A stretch of 64,000 bases of DNA, taken from assembly GCF_965227785.1 (NCBI RefSeq), contig NZ_OZ245785.1:2232001-2296000 (forward strand). Direction: 5' to 3'. The notes under the pieces were generated by a model, which was not told the origin of the DNA, did no database searches, and saw only the letters and a list, made by a program, of their open reading frames with translations. Every line of letters starts with the position of its first letter. The stretch's first letter is position 1. The DNA is from Gracilimonas sp965227785. GTDB lineage: Bacteria; Bacteroidota; Rhodothermia; Balneolales; Balneolaceae. Shown here one piece after another: positions 62,291-64,000 of the stretch. A program made the translations under genes and the position numbers.

Positions 62291-64000
62291 TGAAAAGGAT
62301 TTTATTTGCTGCTCTATTTAGTCTGACGATTGCACCTGTCTCAATTTTTGCACAGTTGTACAACACATCGGTTATAAACCGACCCGGAGGGTTAAACTGG
62401 CTACAAATTAAAACCGAACATTTCCGCATCATTTTTCCCGAAGGAGAAGACTCTCTGGCTTACCGGTCGGCGGCAATACTGGAAAGTGAATATGCCAAAA
62501 CCTCGAAACTAACCGGAGGAAAGCTCTCTAACTTCCCGGTGATTCTGAATAACTATAACGACCTGTCCAATGGATTTGTAACCTCCTTTAATTTTCGGTC
62601 AGAAATAGAATTGGCGGCTATTAAAGGCAAAGGGATGAATCCGCAATCCGGCGACTGGCTGGAGACGGTGCTTCCGCACGAGCTCATTCATGCCACGCAT
62701 TTTAATGTTCAGCAGCCGTTTGAAGATAAAAAGGTGAGTATCCCCAATTTCATCAGTTTATTGTCTCCGGATATTGCCCGAACATTTCATGGCTTTGCCC
62801 CGGTGGGATTGCATGAAGGACTGGCGGTGTATTATGAAACGGAGTCGGTGACACCTCAAGGCGGGCGGGGGAATTACAGCTTCTTCAACAACCGCTTTAA
62901 TGCAAATTTTGCAAGCCCGGGTCGGTGGAATATGGGGCAAACGCTTATCCCATCCGATTACACTCAGCCTTACAATCGCCATTACATTTCAGGATATACT
63001 TTTATTGATTGGCTGCATGAAAACTATGGAGATGAGATTTCAAAAAAAGCAATTCGCTATCACTATCATAATTTCTTTTTGGGATATGGAGTTGCGTTAA
63101 GGGCGAAAACGGGAAAGTGGCCGGGACAGCTGTATGCCCTGTATGAAGAAGACCTCAAAGAGAAAGAAGAACAGCGACTGGCAGAAATTGAAGTCAACAC
63201 TACGGAAAACTCTCTCGTCATCGATACTCCATTTAAAGGGGAAGAAATTCACGGTCCAAAATGGATCTCGGAAAGTAAGCTGCTTTTCTATGGTTCTTTC
63301 TATAACGGACGCATTGGCTTTTATCAGTACGATTTGGAAACGGGCGATATGGACCTGGTGAAAGAGGTATTCAGCGTTGAAGATTACAATTTTGAAATTG
63401 AAGCAGGAACGGATTTCTATTTCAGTAATTACTCCAGGGATCCACTCATTCCCACCCAATACATAGCGGATGTCCAAAAACTGAATCTTGATACCGGTAA
63501 ATCGGAAAAGCTTACAAAGAACGCCCGGGTTTATGCTCCCACCTCCAATGGAGAACGCATTCTGGGAATACAAACATCCGGATCAGGCGGGAATATTGTA
63601 GAGATTCTTGAAGGCGGGAAGGTGAGAACACTTAAGACTTTTGACGGGGCTATCCCGGATGCCCTTCGGTTCAACCCACAGAATCCCGAACAAATGGCTG
63701 TAATTTTGAAACGCAGGGGAGTGCAGGCGCTTTGGATAACATCATTGGATGAGCTTTCTGAAGATGTGAATGAAGCACCGGATTTGGCCTTTGAGCATGC
63801 ATCTATATTTGATCCGCAATGGCATCCGGATGGGGATCGGATATTGTTTAGTCTGGATGTCGGTCCGGCAATGAACGTCTATGAATATAATTTGCAGTCC
63901 GACGAAGTTATGCAGCTAACCAGCTCATTATACAATGCATTTGAAGCCTCCTATTCACCGGATGGAAGCCAAATTGCGTATATAGTGCAGAAGGTTAATG
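62287..64000 (+). CDS. Secreted gluzincin-type metalloprotease with propeller-like C-terminus (3' end outside window)
   Basis: The frame is open from ATG 62287 to the right edge (at least 571 codons). A signal peptide (LTIAPVSIFAQ) leads into a protease part with VLPHELIHATHF (HExxH at about 131-135) and GLHEGLAVYYETE about 50 residues later, the third ligand, as in peptidase MA-type enzymes. From about 320 the sequence has repeated blade-like blocks (IFDPQWHPDGDRILFSLD, ASYSPDGSQIAYIVQK) of TolB/WD40-like propellers. The start overlaps the stop of the TrhA-like gene. The protein is incomplete here, and a surface or periplasmic protease role is inferred. Confidence 0.85.
   Translation, partial: MMKRILFAALFSLTIAPVSIFAQLYNTSVINRPGGLNWLQIKTEHFRIIFPEGEDSLAYRSAAILESEYAKTSKLTGGKLSNFPVILNNYNDLSNGFVTSFNFRSEIELAAIKGKGMNPQSGDWLETVLPHELIHATHFNVQQPFEDKKVSIPNFISLLSPDIARTFHGFAPVGLHEGLAVYYETESVTPQGGRGNYSFFNNRFNANFASPGRWNMGQTLIPSDYTQPYNRHYISGYTFIDWLHENYGDEISKKAIRYHYHNFFLGYGVALRAKTGKWPGQLYALYEEDLKEKEEQRLAEIEVNTTENSLVIDTPFKGEEIHGPKWISESKLLFYGSFYNGRIGFYQYDLETGDMDLVKEVFSVEDYNFEIEAGTDFYFSNYSRDPLIPTQYIADVQKLNLDTGKSEKLTKNARVYAPTSNGERILGIQTSGSGGNIVEILEGGKVRTLKTFDGAIPDALRFNPQNPEQMAVILKRRGVQALWITSLDELSEDVNEAPDLAFEHASIFDPQWHPDGDRILFSLDVGPAMNVYEYNLQSDEVMQLTSSLYNAFEASYSPDGSQIAYIVQKVN

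Overview
The window reads as a chromosomal segment of a Gram-negative bacterium of the Bacteroidota/Balneolota kind. This is inferred from an Oar-type TonB receptor, a Wzi capsule protein, many lipobox lipoproteins, a PycTM-type membrane protein, weak Shine-Dalgarno use and typical Bacteroidota intergenic hairpin repeats. No rRNA, prophage, CRISPR array or complete transposase gene is seen. Genes are dense on both strands, and one tRNA-Arg is present.

Layout. 1-9250: end of a probable beta-barrel gene, tRNA-Arg, a minus-strand run xseB-dxs-lipoprotein-queA, a palindrome-bounded 0.26 kb insertion-like element, comEC, a PQQ-type sugar dehydrogenase lipoprotein and a thioredoxin-like protein. 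9258-11870: a class III nucleotide cyclase followed directly by a PycTM (DUF5706) membrane effector homologue, a Pycsar-like arrangement. 11956-18900: a metallophosphatase/outer-membrane-barrel fusion, an HTH regulator pair, a Nudix hydrolase, a PgsA-like enzyme and ftsY. 18900-26100: a tiny acidic Gly-rich ORF divergent from a TPR-CHAT putative protease, an M28 peptidase, scpA, an ECF sigma factor and an anti-sigma-like TPR protein. 26100-30700: ppk1, ruvB, metK.

30750-47084 is the accessory heart of the window: a surface glycan and phosphonate locus. It holds Wzi, three glycosyltransferases, a SyrD/PvdE-type ABC exporter, a Stealth phosphotransferase, a LicD-type transferase, a LicC/PntC-type cytidylyltransferase, a PLD-family protein, a CDP-alcohol phosphatidyltransferase, an RND/MMPL exporter, and the full three-step route to 2-aminoethylphosphonate (AEP): phosphoenolpyruvate mutase (fused to a TagD-like cytidylyltransferase), phosphonopyruvate decarboxylase and AEP transaminase. 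The simplest reading is that PEP is turned into AEP, AEP is activated as CDP-AEP, and AEP is then placed on a surface glycan (LicD/Stealth) and/or a lipid (CDP-alcohol transferase), with dedicated export.

47274-64000: a multi-pass membrane protein, three secreted amidohydrolases (one apparently a pseudoenzyme), an AsmA-like protein, an Oar-like TonB receptor, an NTF2-fold protein, a YdeI-type protein, an M14 carboxypeptidase, an NRAMP-like protein lacking the usual metal motif, a TrhA/hemolysin III protein, and the start of a secreted zinc protease with a propeller-like C-terminus that runs off the right edge. All function calls are by eye from sequence motifs; no database search was run.
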